A stretch of 64,000 bases of DNA from Erythroxylum novogranatense (Eukaryota > Streptophyta > Magnoliopsida > Malpighiales > Erythroxylaceae), in assembly GCA_029891385.1 (NCBI GenBank), contig CM057230.1, positions 49,703,414 to 49,767,413 on the forward strand, given 5' to 3'. How positions within the stretch are numbered: the stretch's first letter is position 1; every line of letters begins with the position of its first letter. A model generated the notes under the pieces. The model made no database searches, was not told the origin of the DNA, and saw only the letters and a list, made by a program, of their open reading frames with translations. The translations under genes and the position numbers were made by a program. Below, piece after piece: positions 24,004-36,215 of the stretch.

Positions 24004-27000
24004 ATGGCAAGCACTACAATCCAATCAGACCTTCGCTCTGCTCTCTACATGGCCACCAATCTCCTTGTCGCCAACCCCAATCTTCTCACCTCACGCTCCG
24101 CTGCAGCCTCGCGATGGCCTTTTCCTCCTCGCCCGCCGCATTCGTCGTCATTTAGCATCAGAAGTTTCTCCACAGACTCAACGAAACCCGTGGTCAAAAT
24201 GCCAGATATGCCGCCGATTTGCACCGCCGACGAACTCCATTACGTCTCCGCTCCGAATTCCGATTGGCGCCTCGCTCTCTGGCGCTACCGTCCTTCTCCT
24301 CTGGTCGAGTCATCTCTATCTTGGTGATCATTTTTGTTGCTAAAGCAAAGAGTAAAATATGTTTATTACTGTGTTGTGACTCGAAGTTGTTTGAAAATTT
24401 TGGCATATAGGCTTCCCCAAGAAATCATCCGCTGCTTTTATTGTCCGGAGTTGGGACAAATGCCATCGGTTACGATCTTTCATCGGGGGTATCCCAATTT
24501 TGCTTTTTTGGATAATTCCTTTGTTCTGTATTTCGCCACTGTTACAACTTGTTTTTACATTGTATAAATACATTGCGTTTAACTTGGCATGTGTGGGATT
24601 TGACCCCTATTGCACATTTGCAGACGGCAGGAGGCTAAGACCATTTGCTTGTTGTAGATGATGACAGTTTATTTGTGAATTTGTTAGCATCCATCATTTA
24701 ATAGAAGTTTCGTGGACATTTCTATATTTTCTGTCTTTTTCACGTGAATGTTTCTCATAACTTGACCAATAAAAAATTTAATGGGTGGAGCTCTAGTTTC
24801 TATTCTGTTCATGTAAACTATCTGCATATTCAACTAGCCTCAGTTGACAATAAGCTTCCCGCGATGTTGAACTTTGAAACTTTTTAGTACTACACTAGAA
24901 ATCACTACAAAGTGAATGAGCATTCACTTTACTTTCGCGCTCCTTGCATAACTTGGTGAATGGAATCATAATTAGCATGTTTTTCTACTGGCTTTATAGC
25001 CATTGATTAGAATGATTTGACATTGCTTTCTGTTTTCTGAGAACTATGCCATTTCTCTTATTTTCCTGTGCTTTCAGTGTTCGTTTGCGAGATATATGTC
25101 TGGGCAGGGATTTGATACATGGATTCTTGAAGTTCGAGGTGCTGGCTTGAGTGTACAGGCATCAGATTCCAAAGATGTTCAGCAGTCTTCTCATGAAGTA
25201 TCCAGACAAATGGAATCTGTTGTTAAGAATGTACCTAATGGATCTTTGCGTGCAGACCAGCAGCCAAATGATGATCTAATTTCTGTCTCAGAACTGGAGA
25301 TGTCTCATGTCAAAGAAGATCCTTTTGGGGTAGCTACTGCATGGGATGAATCAAAGCTGGTAACAGAGCTAACTGAAATTTTCATGCGTTTGTCAGAAAG
25401 ACTTTCAGGCTTTCTTAGTGAAGGTCAGTCAAGGATTATGTCTGCCAAATTGTTTGATCAGATATCACAACTCTTGGAAGATTCTCAGTTGTCAGAGCGT
25501 TTCAATGAAATACGGGGAAAGCTTTTGAGCTTGTTGGAAACAAGACAAAATTCAGTTATAGCAAGTCAAATCAGGGATCTTAGTCAAACCATTGTAAATA
25601 TTTTTTATGAAGGTCAAAAGTCTGTTTCACCTCAGTTGTTTGACTTGCAAGGTCGTCTTTTTTCAACCATAGAAGATTTTCAGAAACAGCTTGATTTAAT
25701 TGTGAAGTATGACTGGGATTTTGATAACTACTTGGAAGAGGATGTTCCCTCTGTGGTATGGTCATTTTGTCTTGCTAAGTTACTTCATGCGTTAATCAGT
25801 TCAGATTCCATTTTCTTGCCTTAGTTTGAAATAAGACTTCAATATTGGTTTGGACCAAATTACTTGCTGACAATTTATGCTGCTCTTCACATGCTAAGAG
25901 TGTTCACCTACATGCAGATGGAATATATTAGAGCCGAATGCAAACCAAAAGATGGTAAGTTGCTGGCAATCGGACATTCCATGGGAGGCATCTTGCTTTA
26001 TGCAATGCTGTCACGATGTGGTAAGATGAGCATTGGTTTTATATTGTTCTCTATTTATGCATTCAAAAACCAAAGTACATTGTGTAATGTTCCCATTTTC
26101 AGATTATGTAGCTTACTTTTTAAGACCTTGTGAGCAGGCAATTAGGACATAATTTCTTGAATTTGGTTTTTTGTTGCCTATATTCACTTTCCTCTTTTTC
26201 TTCAGTTTGTGTGAGTGAATGCTTTTAGTTAACCTACTTTCCTTTGACTTTTAATCTCAAAACCTGGTCTTACATTTTTGCTTAGGCATATATGTAGTTC
26301 TCTGGAAGATTTTAAATTTGAAGACCTAAACTAAGACAATAGTAAGGTAGGAAATTGAGTCAAGTAGTCGCCTGCACTATCCTATTTGATTGTCCTATTG
26401 TTGAGAACCACCTGGGGTTGAGTTAACTAACCCTTGCAAATTTCTTGAAGTTATATCAACAACTTTTCATCCCGACATAATAGCAGAAGATTCAAGCTGA
26501 ACAATATGAAGACCTTTTTGTCAAACCTCTATGAATTGTTTATTTGTGGGGATATCATGTAGTTAACAGGATAATATTTAATGATTTTTTCAGACGCTTA
26601 TAGCCTTATTCGTTGTCTTAACAACAATACTTTGTCTTATTCTTTCATTTTGAGCATTGGTTCTTATTGCATTATTGTTTTGAAACAATGATGATGAGTC
26701 CAGTATAGACATTTACTAACTTCCATGAACTTGTTTAACAAAAACTTTTGGGTTATTGCACTATTGAATATTGTAAGTAAAAGCAGCGAAGTAATCTTGC
26801 TGTTGCGTCTGATGCAACATCTGAAAGCGGTATTTGATATTTACATGGTCAAAAGACAAGAGTGGGGGTCAGGTTCTTACACTTGAACACATGGATATGA
26901 AGGATAGTGGTTGGGCATGCAAGATTGTCAGTACTTTGTTTTTCACTACGAATTGACCTATGAGATTTATTTTTCTTTATCCTGTTGGGTTTATTGGTAT

Positions 27001-28982
27001 CAAATCAGAGAATGCACCAACTACTAGATCTTCAATTTCCCCCAGATCCTTCCCCCTCTTTTTCTGTGTTTTAAAGGGGGAACTCAGGAAACTCTTCTTC
27101 ACCATCACCCGACATGACACGGATTCTTTTAGCCATGAGGTTTCATCGTTGTGAAAACCGTAACATAAAGTCAAGAGATCTGTCTCTAGTCTTTCAGAGC
27201 AGTTAGATGCATTAAATGTTTATGCTCTGCATATTTGCTAATGGCTGATAGTTTTGGGTGATACAATGGTATGTAATCTAGACGTTCTTATAATGACTCT
27301 GCTGTGTAACTTTTTGAGACATCTATGACACCACAGTTTGCAAAATGGGTTGTGGTTTAACAATTTGTTGACTTTTCCTACCTCATGTTAAACAAAAAAT
27401 AATGCATGCAAGTAAAAAATAATGCTGCAAATCTGTTATTCTAGATTATCTTGCGAACCTTTATATATGGGTGCTGAGATGTTCATTAATTTGAATTTTA
27501 GTTGTGGTCCTTTCTTGGATTTTCACAGTATATGTATGTGTGTGCTACATATGCACCTATATGTGTGTGTGTTTGTGAGTGAGTGAGTGAGAGAGAGGGA
27601 GAAGAATAGAGTTCAAGGGTTATTAGTCATGTTCTCTTTTACCCTCTTCTAAGGTTATGAAGGCAGACCCTGTGGATTGGCTGCTGTCGTCACACTGGCA
27701 TCATCCCTAGATTACACATCTTCAAATTCTAGACTCAAGTTGCTTTTGCCTCTGGTAAGTAAAAATTAATTATGGTTGTCTGTAATTGTAATAGATGCTG
27801 ACATAACACAGCAGCCTACAGTAGAAGGTATGATGTGGTATCTTATGAAATTTACGTCTAGAGACTATATTCTCATGCAGGCAGATCCTGCCCAAGCTTT
27901 GAATGTGCCTGTTGTCCCTTTGGGGGCATTGTTATCAGCAGCATATCCTCTTTCATCCCGTCCTCCGTATGTCTTGTCTTGGCTTAATCATCTAATATCG
28001 GCAGAGGACATGATGCATCCAGAGTTGCTAGAAAAGCTTGTCTTGAACAACTTTTGTAAGTATATGCACACTTGTCAGTTAGATGATGATGAATTGCTCT
28101 TTCCTGCATGTATTAGAACTTATTTAAAGCAAAGATTACAAGTTTTATGGTAATCCATCTAATGGGAGTAAGGGTGGAAAGTGGTAATCATGTGATTTGA
28201 AGCCCATACCATTTGCCACATAAGGACCTTACTTAAATCCTAATAAAATTATACTAAATATTATGTCTTAAATGAGTTGGTACTCGATCTTAAAATTGTC
28301 TGACTAGGACTCATCCCATTTCATCCCTTCCACATGTATCAGCAAATGAAGTAAAAATGAAACAAGAAACTAAGCAAGATTAGGTCCCAACAATCTACTG
28401 CATTTGATCTAATTCTTTCTGTTTAATGCATGCATATATGATCTATATTCTTGATCTTCATTTTTTTTAATAATAATGGTGTCTGATTATTAATCAGGTA
28501 CCATACCTGCCAAACTTATCTTGCAACTTACCACGGCTTTTAAAGAAGGTGGTTTGCGTGACAGGAGTGGTAAATTTTTCTACAAAAGTCATATACATGA
28601 GAGCAACATTCCCATTTTAGCCTTGGCAGGAGACAAAGATTTAATTTGCCCACCTGCAGCTGTAGAAGGTATCTTCAACAAGCAGAAACCTTGTTTTATG
28701 TCGTTCATCTTCTGGGATTTTTCTCATAATGATTTCAATTGATCAGATACTGTTAGACTTATTCCTAAGCATTTGGTCACTTATAAAGTGTTTGGAGAAC
28801 CTGGAGGTCCACATTATGCTCATTATGATTTGGTTGGGGGACGACTGGTAGGCTTTTGGTTACCCATAGCATGTTATTTACTTCATGGCTATTTGTTAGT
28901 GACAGTTTGCATTCTATCTCAGGCAATGGAGCAAATTTATCCTTGCATAGTCCAGTTTCTTAGCCGTCACGACGCTACTTGA
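24004..28982 (+). CDS. Alpha/beta-hydrolase family protein (At1g15060/At1g73750 type), nine exons
   Basis: Exons: 24004-24303, 24411-24488, 25078-25755, 25918-26020, 27654-27754, 27881-28055, 28498-28668, 28747-28847, 28923-28982. They sum to 1767 bp, 588 residues, with GT-AG introns and matching phases throughout. The N-terminus (MASTTIQSDLRSALYMATNL, then Ser/Arg/Pro-rich to about residue 65) looks like an organelle transit peptide. The core shows LLLLSGVGTNAIGYDLSS, MSGQGFDTWILEVRGAGLS (strand and oxyanion region), GHSMGG with the probable nucleophile Ser373, AGDKDLICPP with the probable Asp526, and GGPHYAHYD with His558 or His561. Residues about 130-345 form a Ser/Gln-rich, helical insert. 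The substrate is unknown for this family. I inferred the start from the in-frame ATG that gives the conserved N-terminus. The gene is intact. Intron 4 (1.6 kb) is the largest. Confidence 0.95.
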
Positions 28983-29384
28983 TTATCTTCACATGATCAG
29001 CTAGGCAACAAAATGAAATTACAAACACAACTCATTGCAGCAGTGAACTTGATTTTCGAAAGAGACATGAAATACGTCTCTTGCCCGTGCTGTGTAGTCA
29101 TTGAGGAATCTCAATGTCCCTGTGATCTTTAGATCAAGGGGTCCACATGACGGGCTTGAGAAAAAGTTATGCCCTCAAGGAAATGAAAGTTGCTGGAGTT
29201 TCAAGCCAGTTTGGTAATGCTCATCTCTGGAGTATGAATTGATTGTGAATCAAGGTCCAAACTGGGTATATAGTGTCTTGTAAAAGAATGTCGGTATCTG
29301 ACACGGAATATGATGGGGATACATGGACAAATTGTTGCCTAATGAAATGCCATACACCTCTTTAAAGTTTATACGTTCAGTAAT
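28983..29384 (+). other. 3' flank of the hydrolase gene
   Basis: Probable 3' untranslated region, followed by ordinary intergenic sequence. No clear polyadenylation signal can be singled out among several A/T-rich candidates. Confidence 0.4.
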
Positions 29385-29733
29385 AGAAATGACATGTTCC
29401 TTAATAAAAAATATTCATATTTACCGATGGTAAATAAAACCGTCGAAAAATTAGTTGAAGATATTTTCGGCTTATCGATGGACCAAATGACCATAGCTAA
29501 ATGTCTATGATGGAATCTCACTTGGCCCTTCTGTTGTTATATAAATATCGACAATAATTTTTCGTCGTTAATTACCGACGGAATATTTCGGTCGGTAGTT
29601 TTACCTACAGGAAATACACCGACCGATTTTTTCGGTACCAAATTTTGTCGGTGATTACTATCACTGACGAAAATTTTTCATTTACCGACGGTAATTTTCG
29701 TCGGTAAAATGATAATTTTTTGTAACGGTGCAG
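29385..29733. mobile_element. Miniature DNA transposon-like block with TACCGACGG repeats
   Basis: About 350 bp dense in TTACCGACGG, CGTCGGTAAA and related phrases in both orientations (29437-29446, 29570-29600, 29640-29710). The end TTTTTTGTAACGGTG reads CACCGTTACAAAAAA on the other strand, resembling CACTA-type termini (CACTACAAGAAAAA). The left end is eroded and no target duplication was found. Confidence 0.5.
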
Positions 29734-30715
29734 AAGTAAGCTCAACAATTTGATAATCCCTTCATTATTTTAGGGTTATCCCCGTAGCAACAAGGAAAAA
29801 AAGTTTCTCATTTATCAAACTGCCTGTTGGATTGGGAAGTCTTGAACCTTTTGGAAATAATTTTAACGAAGAACACGTTGTTCTCAGTATTCAGCTCGTT
29901 TTCTGCCCTAACAATTGCACTTGCATGCCTTAAAGGAATCCTATTCTGGAAGGGAAACATGTACATGTCCTCCTTTTGAGCAGGGCTGAAGTTGTTTTCA
30001 GATTATTATTGTCCCCTTGAAATAGTAGCAGTAGTACCCCACGAGAGAGAGTCCGAGTAAAACATTTAGAACATGTCAACTACATTGATCCATGTGATTA
30101 AGCTTAAGAAAAGATCTTAGCAAAGAGTAGTTTGGTTACTATCTTTCACGTAAAGAGAACATTGAGTATAACAAGTTTCAACCCATTTGTACAACAAGGC
30201 ATGTGATAGTAAAATATTGTACCTCTCCAAAGTTGCAATACCCTTGAATTAGGATTCCACCACAACTTTTCGTCAGCCAGACACACCCTAATTTGTATGT
30301 CCATAACTGTTCAATCCTGAGAGCTACTAAAGATTGGTTGCTCACCACTGGATTCAAACCTGAAAAAGCTGAAACTTTGTAGCAATATCAGGTTGCATAA
30401 TCCAAATCAACTTTTTTGATGATCAATTGGCCATGCCTTGTCTTCCTGTTTTCTAGTAACTTGCTTGTGCGCTTGCATGTTGATAGTATCAGAGTTACAG
30501 AAGAAGATAAACACCATTAAATGATTGGTAATGGGAGAATTGCCCTACTTGTCCTCCATGTCTCCTGGTTTGATCTACACTCCCACAGCGGATTCCGACC
30601 ATCATCAGATGCTCTTAAATGCTAGCAGATCAGGTATAAATACGTTCGTTATCTTCCGACTGCCAATTAACTTTTAATTGCCCTGATCTTTCTCTTTTTC
30701 TTGCCTCATAAACCA
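29734..30715 (+). promoter_or_regulatory. Intergenic and upstream region of the AUX/IAA gene
   Basis: No gene is seen. The 5' untranslated region of the AUX/IAA gene probably lies in the last 100 bp. TATAAATACG at 30634-30643 is a good TATA-box candidate, about 75 bp before the start codon. No clear TGTCTC auxin-response element was identified, which does not exclude regulation. Confidence 0.4.
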
Positions 30716-31717
30716 ATGGACTCTAACACATCTGGTTTGTTTTTTAATCCATCGACTCTTGACTCAGTTTATTATCAAGGTAGGGAAGGTGATGGCACTA
30801 TCGACCTTGGTCTGAGTCTCAGAACTCTGCAACCTGAGGCTTGTCATCCTTCACGACACTGTAAGTTCAGTTCATTTATTTCTGTTTTAACCTTACTGTA
30901 ACTTGGAAATTGTAGCCTTATAATTGGTAATAATGATTTTAGCTTCTTTACATGTCAAGAATTTCAGACAAGTGTGAGTGAATTCAGCCATTTATAATAG
31001 TGTGTAAAACCTCCCTTCTAAAGCTAACTTTTGGGAGTGAACTAGGCCTTTCAACAAATTACAATCATCATAATATTCTAATGGGGTTGCTTGCAATTTT
31101 ATCAGTAGTGACCTTGGAGGGATATGGAGCCTTGATGGAGTGGCCTCAGACGTCGAATTTGAACCCATCGGTGAAGCATTCAAATGGAGGATACCAAATA
31201 CTTACATCCCAAGAATGCGACGAGGAGACCGAGGGTGTTCAGAGCAAAGAAAGATGGGCTTATGTAAAGGTCAACATGGATGGAGTAATTGTTGGCAGGA
31301 AGATCTGCATGCTTGATCATAGTGGCTACTCGAGCCTTGCACTTCAACTCGAGGACATGTTTGGTAGGTGTTACTAGAGATAGTTTGGAGCTTGACCCTT
31401 TTCCAAGTTGGCATTAAACTTGTAAGTTTAAGGTATAAATTTTTGTTATCAGGACGACAATCTGCATCTGGTTTAAGGTTGTTCCAGGCAGAATCCGAGT
31501 TCTGCCTGCTTTATAAGGACAAAGACGAGAGCTGGAGGACTGCTGGTGATGTCCCTTGGAAGTAAGTTCCTGAACATTGTTATTTAGTGAATTTGTGGTT
31601 GAAAAAACTTGATAATCCAATGATTAACGGTTTGACCTTGACAGGGAGTTTGTGGAACGAGTAAAACGTCTTAGGATTGGAAGAAAAGATGAAAGTCTCT
31701 CGTACCCGGAGCTCTAA
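30716..31717 (+). CDS. IAA34-like: Non-canonical AUX/IAA transcriptional repressor (IAA32/IAA34 type), four exons
   Basis: Exons 30716-30860, 31106-31363, 31453-31561 and 31645-31717 sum to 585 bp, 194 residues, all with GT-AG introns. An LxLxL EAR repressor motif is present at residues 31-35 (DLGLSLRTL), which recruits TOPLESS corepressors in this family. The region where canonical members have the GWPPV degron reads YGALMEWPQTSNL, so the auxin/TIR1-dependent degron is absent, as in Arabidopsis IAA32 and IAA34. The C-terminal PB1 domain (about residues 99-181) has the basic face (YVKV, GRK) and the acidic OPCA motif (DKDE, 157-160). It dimerises with ARF and AUX/IAA proteins in the nucleus. 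I chose the ATG at 30716 because the frame upstream of it has no earlier ATG. Its neighbour is the hydrolase gene, the same pairing as in Arabidopsis. Confidence 0.95.
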
Positions 31718-32293
31718 ATTCTAGTCAAGTCTGACTCTCTCTCTCTAAGGTTTTGTGAAGCACCCCTCCGACATGACAAGATAACTACCTGTTTTTGTGG
31801 AATTTAGGATACCAAGAGAAGAGGGATATCGTGCGAAGAGGACTAGTGAGAAGTAACCAATTCGAATTAATTATAACGACCGGATGGGATCACCTTAAGT
31901 GCGTATATTCGTCTAATTATCTGGAATCTGCTTTTTGCAATAGCTTGTAAAGCAGTTCATGCAATGAGCTTGTAATGGGATTGTGGAAAATAAGGCAGTG
32001 TCTCTAGCTACTTAGAGAGGCAGCTTCAGGTAGTTTATGCATTGAGAAGCTAAGGAATTGTCCCCAGCTACCAAAAAAGGCAGCTTCAGCTGGAATCATA
32101 ATGTATTAGAATCCCAAGTTGACATTAAACTGAAATTTTCAATAGAAAATGTTAGGATACACCGACTTCTTGTCTATGTTTTCTTAAACCAATGGCAAAA
32201 ACTTGAGTGATTTACAATTTCAATTTATGGAAATGCATACACAGTATGGTGGGAAGAGATCTTTTGTTCCCATATCTCTCTTCTTAAGCTCTC
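31718..32293 (+). other. 3' flank of the AUX/IAA gene
   Basis: The 3' untranslated region begins with a CT-rich stretch (TCTCTCTCTCT near 31736). A short phrase, GGCAGCTTCAG, recurs near 32018 and 32078. No gene was recognised. Confidence 0.45.
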
Positions 32294-32844
32294 TCATCCA
32301 TTTATTGCAATAAGTAAATAAAAATTTGATGGATGGGAAGGCTTGCAACAGGAACATCTGTTCCCGATTTCTAGAATCTGATACTTTTGCTCTGCTAACA
32401 TCATGCAGAGTGGTGTCAGTCTCTCATACGATGGTTCCATCAGCATGAGTCGAGACAGTAACTCGTGAATGTTTCTGATACATAAGTATATCTCTGTTAG
32501 TTGCCCAGCCAACGAGTCTTTCTCTAGAATTGGTGAAGCCAATGGAGAACTATTAAGCATTTTTCTCTCATCCCATAGAACCTATAAGTGAAAGTTCTAT
32601 CTGTTAAAACTTGATTTCTTGGATCATCTTCCCCTGCCATAAAAGACCCTCTTGACAAAAAATTTTCAGTTGTTGAAGAGATGAGAAGAACAAGAAGAAT
32701 AACGAAGGGAAAAAAGTGAATATTTTGGTTCCTTGAAGTTTGGAGTCTCGTGGTGCTAGAGGATTATAATCTGGAGAAGACAATAAACAATTTTGAAGGC
32801 TTAGCAATAACTCACCTCTTTTGTACCAAGTTGAACAATAGCCG
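32294..32844 (-). CDS. Unidentified two-exon gene fragment
   Basis: Two pieces with splice signals on the minus strand: a 29-bp exon (32844-32816), with TTTTCCAG before it and GTGAGT after it, and a terminal exon (32581-32294), preceded by ACTTATAG. Joined in frame they run from AIVQLGTKE into VLWDERKMLNS, then through QLTEIYLCIRNIHELLSRLM and LTPLCMMLAEQKYQILEIG to a Cys-rich tail (CSCC) and stop. The protein would be mostly helical; I do not recognise the family. Upstream exons would lie beyond 32850, where only an AT tract and a Copia LTR fragment are found, so this is probably the 3' end of a truncated gene. Confidence 0.4.
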
Positions 32845-32938
32845 CTGGAAAACAAGACATAATAAACTATCGGGTTATACCTACAACTAATCCGTTACTT
32901 TTAATTCAATTACATAATTATTTAAAGAAATTATTTAT

Positions 32939-32972
<34 letters not shown>
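32939..32972. repeat. TA dinucleotide microsatellite
   Basis: About 16 TA units adjoining the Copia LTR fragment. Confidence 0.95.
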
Positions 32973-32974
<2 letters not shown>

Positions 32975-33346
32975 AAATTATATGAGGTAGATGTACATTA
33001 TAAATAAAATTATGAAAATCATAATTATAAAATTAGTATTTTATTTATGTATCATTCCTAAATTATTTCTAATCATTGTTATAACTAGAAATTAATAAAG
33101 TGTAAAAGACAAACACACATTACATTTCTTCTTTATAAAAAATGTAGTCAATTTTATAGACTGAAATACTTAAACAAACGAGTGAATGCTTATTAGATAT
33201 CAGGTTTACTTAAATGACTCATATGTCTATAGAAATTTTTGTTATGATGATTGTATAAGTGGTTTTTTAACTTAAGATCATCAAAGTATTTCATATAAGA
33301 ATTGATATAGGCCAAAACAACATTTAAAACTGGTTCTGTCTGATTC
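32975..33346 (+). repeat. Copia LTR fragment
   Basis: Homologous, with divergence, to about 38270-38640 of the Copia 3' LTR. Shared phrases include AGATACTTAAACAAA, GTGCTTATTAGA, TATGATGATTGTATAA and CATATAAGAATT. The first 150 bp or so of the LTR are missing on the left. The right edge abuts TGTTGGGGATGAACGCC, where the next element begins. It may be the remnant 5' LTR of the Copia element whose pol and 3' LTR lie at 36216-39679. Confidence 0.65.
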
Positions 33347-34228
33347 TGTTGGGGATGAACGCCATTGCTTGGATCCATGATCTTAATGAGCTTCAACCGG
33401 GAGAGACCTGCAATTGCAATAAGGCACACCGGGGGTTGATCGTCAGCTTGCCCCTCCGATGCCCAAGTTAGCTCTTTGTCGTAGATTTACGTGTTTATGA
33501 ACAAAGAGAATCGGGGTTATGAGAGTTGTACCTGCGTCGTGTGGAGATCACGATCTTATATAGTAAATACCTGACGTGTTTAATTTAACGTCTCTGTCGT
33601 GTTTGACTCAACCTCATGGGAATGGGCCGATCGACCCACATGCCATCCTGGGGCTGGACCTGGGCCTAGCATGACCGACCCAACCATAAGCCCCCTACTC
33701 CTCTAGTATGATCAGGGAGAAGACTCGACGGAGCACGTAGGGTTCGTGCATGACAGCTCGTGATAGGCCCGATTGGTCGGATTCGTGCAGCTCTCCTGCA
33801 TGTCAGCTCGCGATTGGGCCGATCGATCGAATTGGACGTCTAACTAGGGTGTTGAGTTTAATCATTACGTGCGGCGCGTGTCCTCTGATGGATTTCAAAA
33901 TTTGAAAAGGGAGCGTCCTTTCATGTTACTTTTGGGATCATGCGTATCGTTTTAACCGCTACGCCGTTCCGGGTATTTGAAAACCCTAATTCGCTCGGCT
34001 CAGATTTGGCAACGCGTTTGACTTTAATTAGCGTGCCCGTTCAGTTGATTTTGTGATAACCGCTTGGAATCGAGAAACTTCATTATCGTTTCTGCGCATT
34101 TGGTTTTCCGACTTCTGCTCTCTCTACTCTTCATATCTTTGCTTGTAGTCATCGGAATCTCCTTTTTACCGTTATTCCAAACTAAGTACGTCCTTTTTCC
34201 TTTCCTCATCCTTTAAACTTTCTTTTTA
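33347..34228 (+). mobile_element. 5' non-coding part of the PF04195-type transposon
   Basis: It starts TGTTGGGGATGAACGCC and is much richer in GC than its neighbours, with phrases such as ATGGGCCGATCGACCCACATG. CTTATATAGTAAA (33552-33564) is a TATA-like box. The TGTTGG start may mark an LTR, but no second copy is present in the window to confirm it. No target duplication was found. Confidence 0.5.
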
Positions 34229-36215
34229 GTGACCATATCGTCGACTAGCCCTAGGAGTGAGTCTAGACTTAGGGATGAAACCACCTCCTCCTCCTCTTTC
34301 GACCGAGAACCGGCGACCGAAAGTGTGTTACAGATTGTTGGGCCACTTGGGATAACGGCGGAAGCGATGGAGGCGCTGGAGGCAGGGGAAATAAAGCGTC
34401 GGACGCAGAGAAAGATGAGGAAATCGCGGCGACTGACCGGAGAGATGGGCAAATCGTTGAGAAGCCGCCGAGCGACCAATCGACGATGACCGAAAGGGAA
34501 TTGAACCGATCGATTATCAAAAACAATATTCCTTCATCTTGGGGACCCAAGTTGGCTGTAGAGAACGAGCGGATTCACAGCAATATGGGGAGCTATTTTT
34601 CTGTTTCAAACAGCTTCTTCTCTATCGCTGGCATGAGGCTTCCATATGCTCCGATCATCGACGAGGTATGCTGCGCATACAAATTGAGGCCGAGCCAGAT
34701 CCCCCCGAATGATTGGAGATTCATGAACGGTCTTGCCCTACTGTGCTATTATTTCGGGTGTCCTCCATCGATCGATATTCTACGGCTTTTTTTGAGGATG
34801 AATCAAAGCTCGCTCACTGGGGTCTGGATCCCCCACTTCCAGTATAGAGATGTGTGGTATCGTCCTGCTGGAACAACTTTGTCGATTAAGGCCTGGAGGA
34901 CGAAATACTTCTTTGTGAGACCCCTGGGATCTTCTTTCAAGTCCAGGCCGTGGAGGTATCCCCTGTCCGAGCGATGGAACGACACTTCCAATCTGTCCTT
35001 TACTGGAAAAGAGTTTGAAGTGATCGGCCAAATTAAGGCGCTCGGTCGGTATAATTTCGATCGTCTTATTCTGGGGTATCGCGGAGGGGTATCGACCGAT
35101 ACCTTTTTAACTAGTCCCTCGGCTTGGATTAACGGGCTAGAAGGAGAAACTGCCCCTTCTGGTTGACTCCTCGTAGTTTAACTGCCTTGTTTTTTATGAG
35201 TATTAACTTCGGTTTCTGACCTGTTTTTATACTTGTGCAGGCATGGCGAAGCTTAAGAATTTCACCTCGTCCTCCGATGCTTCCAAGTCGAAAGGCCAGC
35301 GCAAAGTTGTTGGGCATTCCTTAAAGATAAAAGAGTGAAGCAAAAAGGTGGCGGTCGGATAAGATGTCGCTTAGCCAACTGCGCCTATCGAATCCGCAGC
35401 GCTAGTGATCCGATCGGCTGATGAGGACCGAGCGGTCATGGAGGAAGAAGTGGAGGAGGTAGAGCGGCCTCTTAAGAGAAAGAAAACCGTTCGGCATGTT
35501 GAACGATCGCCCCCGCCTTTGGATAAGGGTAAGGGGAAGGCGCCGATGCCTAGCTCTGAGAAATGGGTGTCCGCGATCAGTCTGGATAAGACTGCGTCGC
35601 TTAAGGACGCCAGCGTGGCTCTTCACATTGCTCAGAGGGTTGTCCCTCTTATGGATGAAGAGTTTCTGGATTCATTGGGCGACGAGGAGATGACAGCCGG
35701 TCTTGTGCGCGGCCTAGCGGAGGTAATCTCTATCCACTTTTTTTTATAACAAAGTTCTTCATTGTAGAATCTTACGTACGCCTCTGAAGTGCATCAGCGT
35801 TTTGACCGGATGGCTAAAGTTGCCCAATCAATGGACTATGAGATAAAAGATCTTCTTAGCCAGGTCACCATTTTGAGGATGCAACTTTCAGAGGCGGAGG
35901 AGGTGAAGAGCAGAGCGATGGCAGAGAGGGACGAGCATGAAAATGGATGCCGAACCTTGCAGGATGAAAATGAGGACTTGCGGCTCAAAGATGAGGCATT
36001 GCAGGTCGAAAATGAGGACTTGTGGCTCAAAGATGAGACATTACAGGGCGAAAATGAGACCTTGCAGCTCAAAGTTAAGGAGATGAAGGAGGAAATTCTC
36101 CAAGCCAACGCCAAAGCCAAGATGGAGAACGAGCTTCGCTTAAAAGTCCTCCATGACTGCCATGAGGCGGTGCTAGATAAAGTAAGGGCGGAGAACAATT
36201 TGCTTGAAGCTAAAT
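34229..36215 (+). pseudogene. 'Putative gypsy type transposon' (PF04195-like) coiled-coil protein, pseudogene
   Basis: A frame from 34486 to 35161 contains FSIAGMRLPYAPIIDEVCCA, LRPSQIPPNDWRFMNGLALL, GCPPSIDILRLFLRM and AWRTKYFFVR, the pattern of plant PF04195 (Transposase_28) proteins. Probable introns are 35162-35240 and 35723-35767, both GT-AG. The second exon (MAKLKNFTSSSDAS) hits TGA, TAA and TAG stops between 35336 and 35382. It then continues as an acidic/basic linker (MEEEVEEVERPLKRKK). The third exon encodes a long coiled coil (about 35800-36215) with an internal repeat of LKDEALQVENEDL type. The function of the family is unknown. The stops and the abrupt right junction with Copia sequence show it is inactive. 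Confidence 0.7.

Noticed and set aside
24219..24573. Several overlapping open frames around the first intron of the hydrolase gene
   Set aside because: They cross splice sites in wrong frames; only the model with exons 24004-24303 and 24411-24488 gives the conserved protein.
27776..28153. Single-exon reading of the hydrolase middle part
   Set aside because: Its first and last codons lie in introns; the splice model at 27881-28055 fits the family and the phases.
30701..30715. Earlier start of the AUX/IAA protein
   Set aside because: The codon at 30701 is TTG; the first ATG in frame is 30716, and it gives the family-typical N-terminus.
34213..34550. Minus-strand open frames of about 90 codons
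   Set aside because: They are mirror frames of the plus-strand PF04195-type coding sequence, whose other strand shows the conserved motifs.
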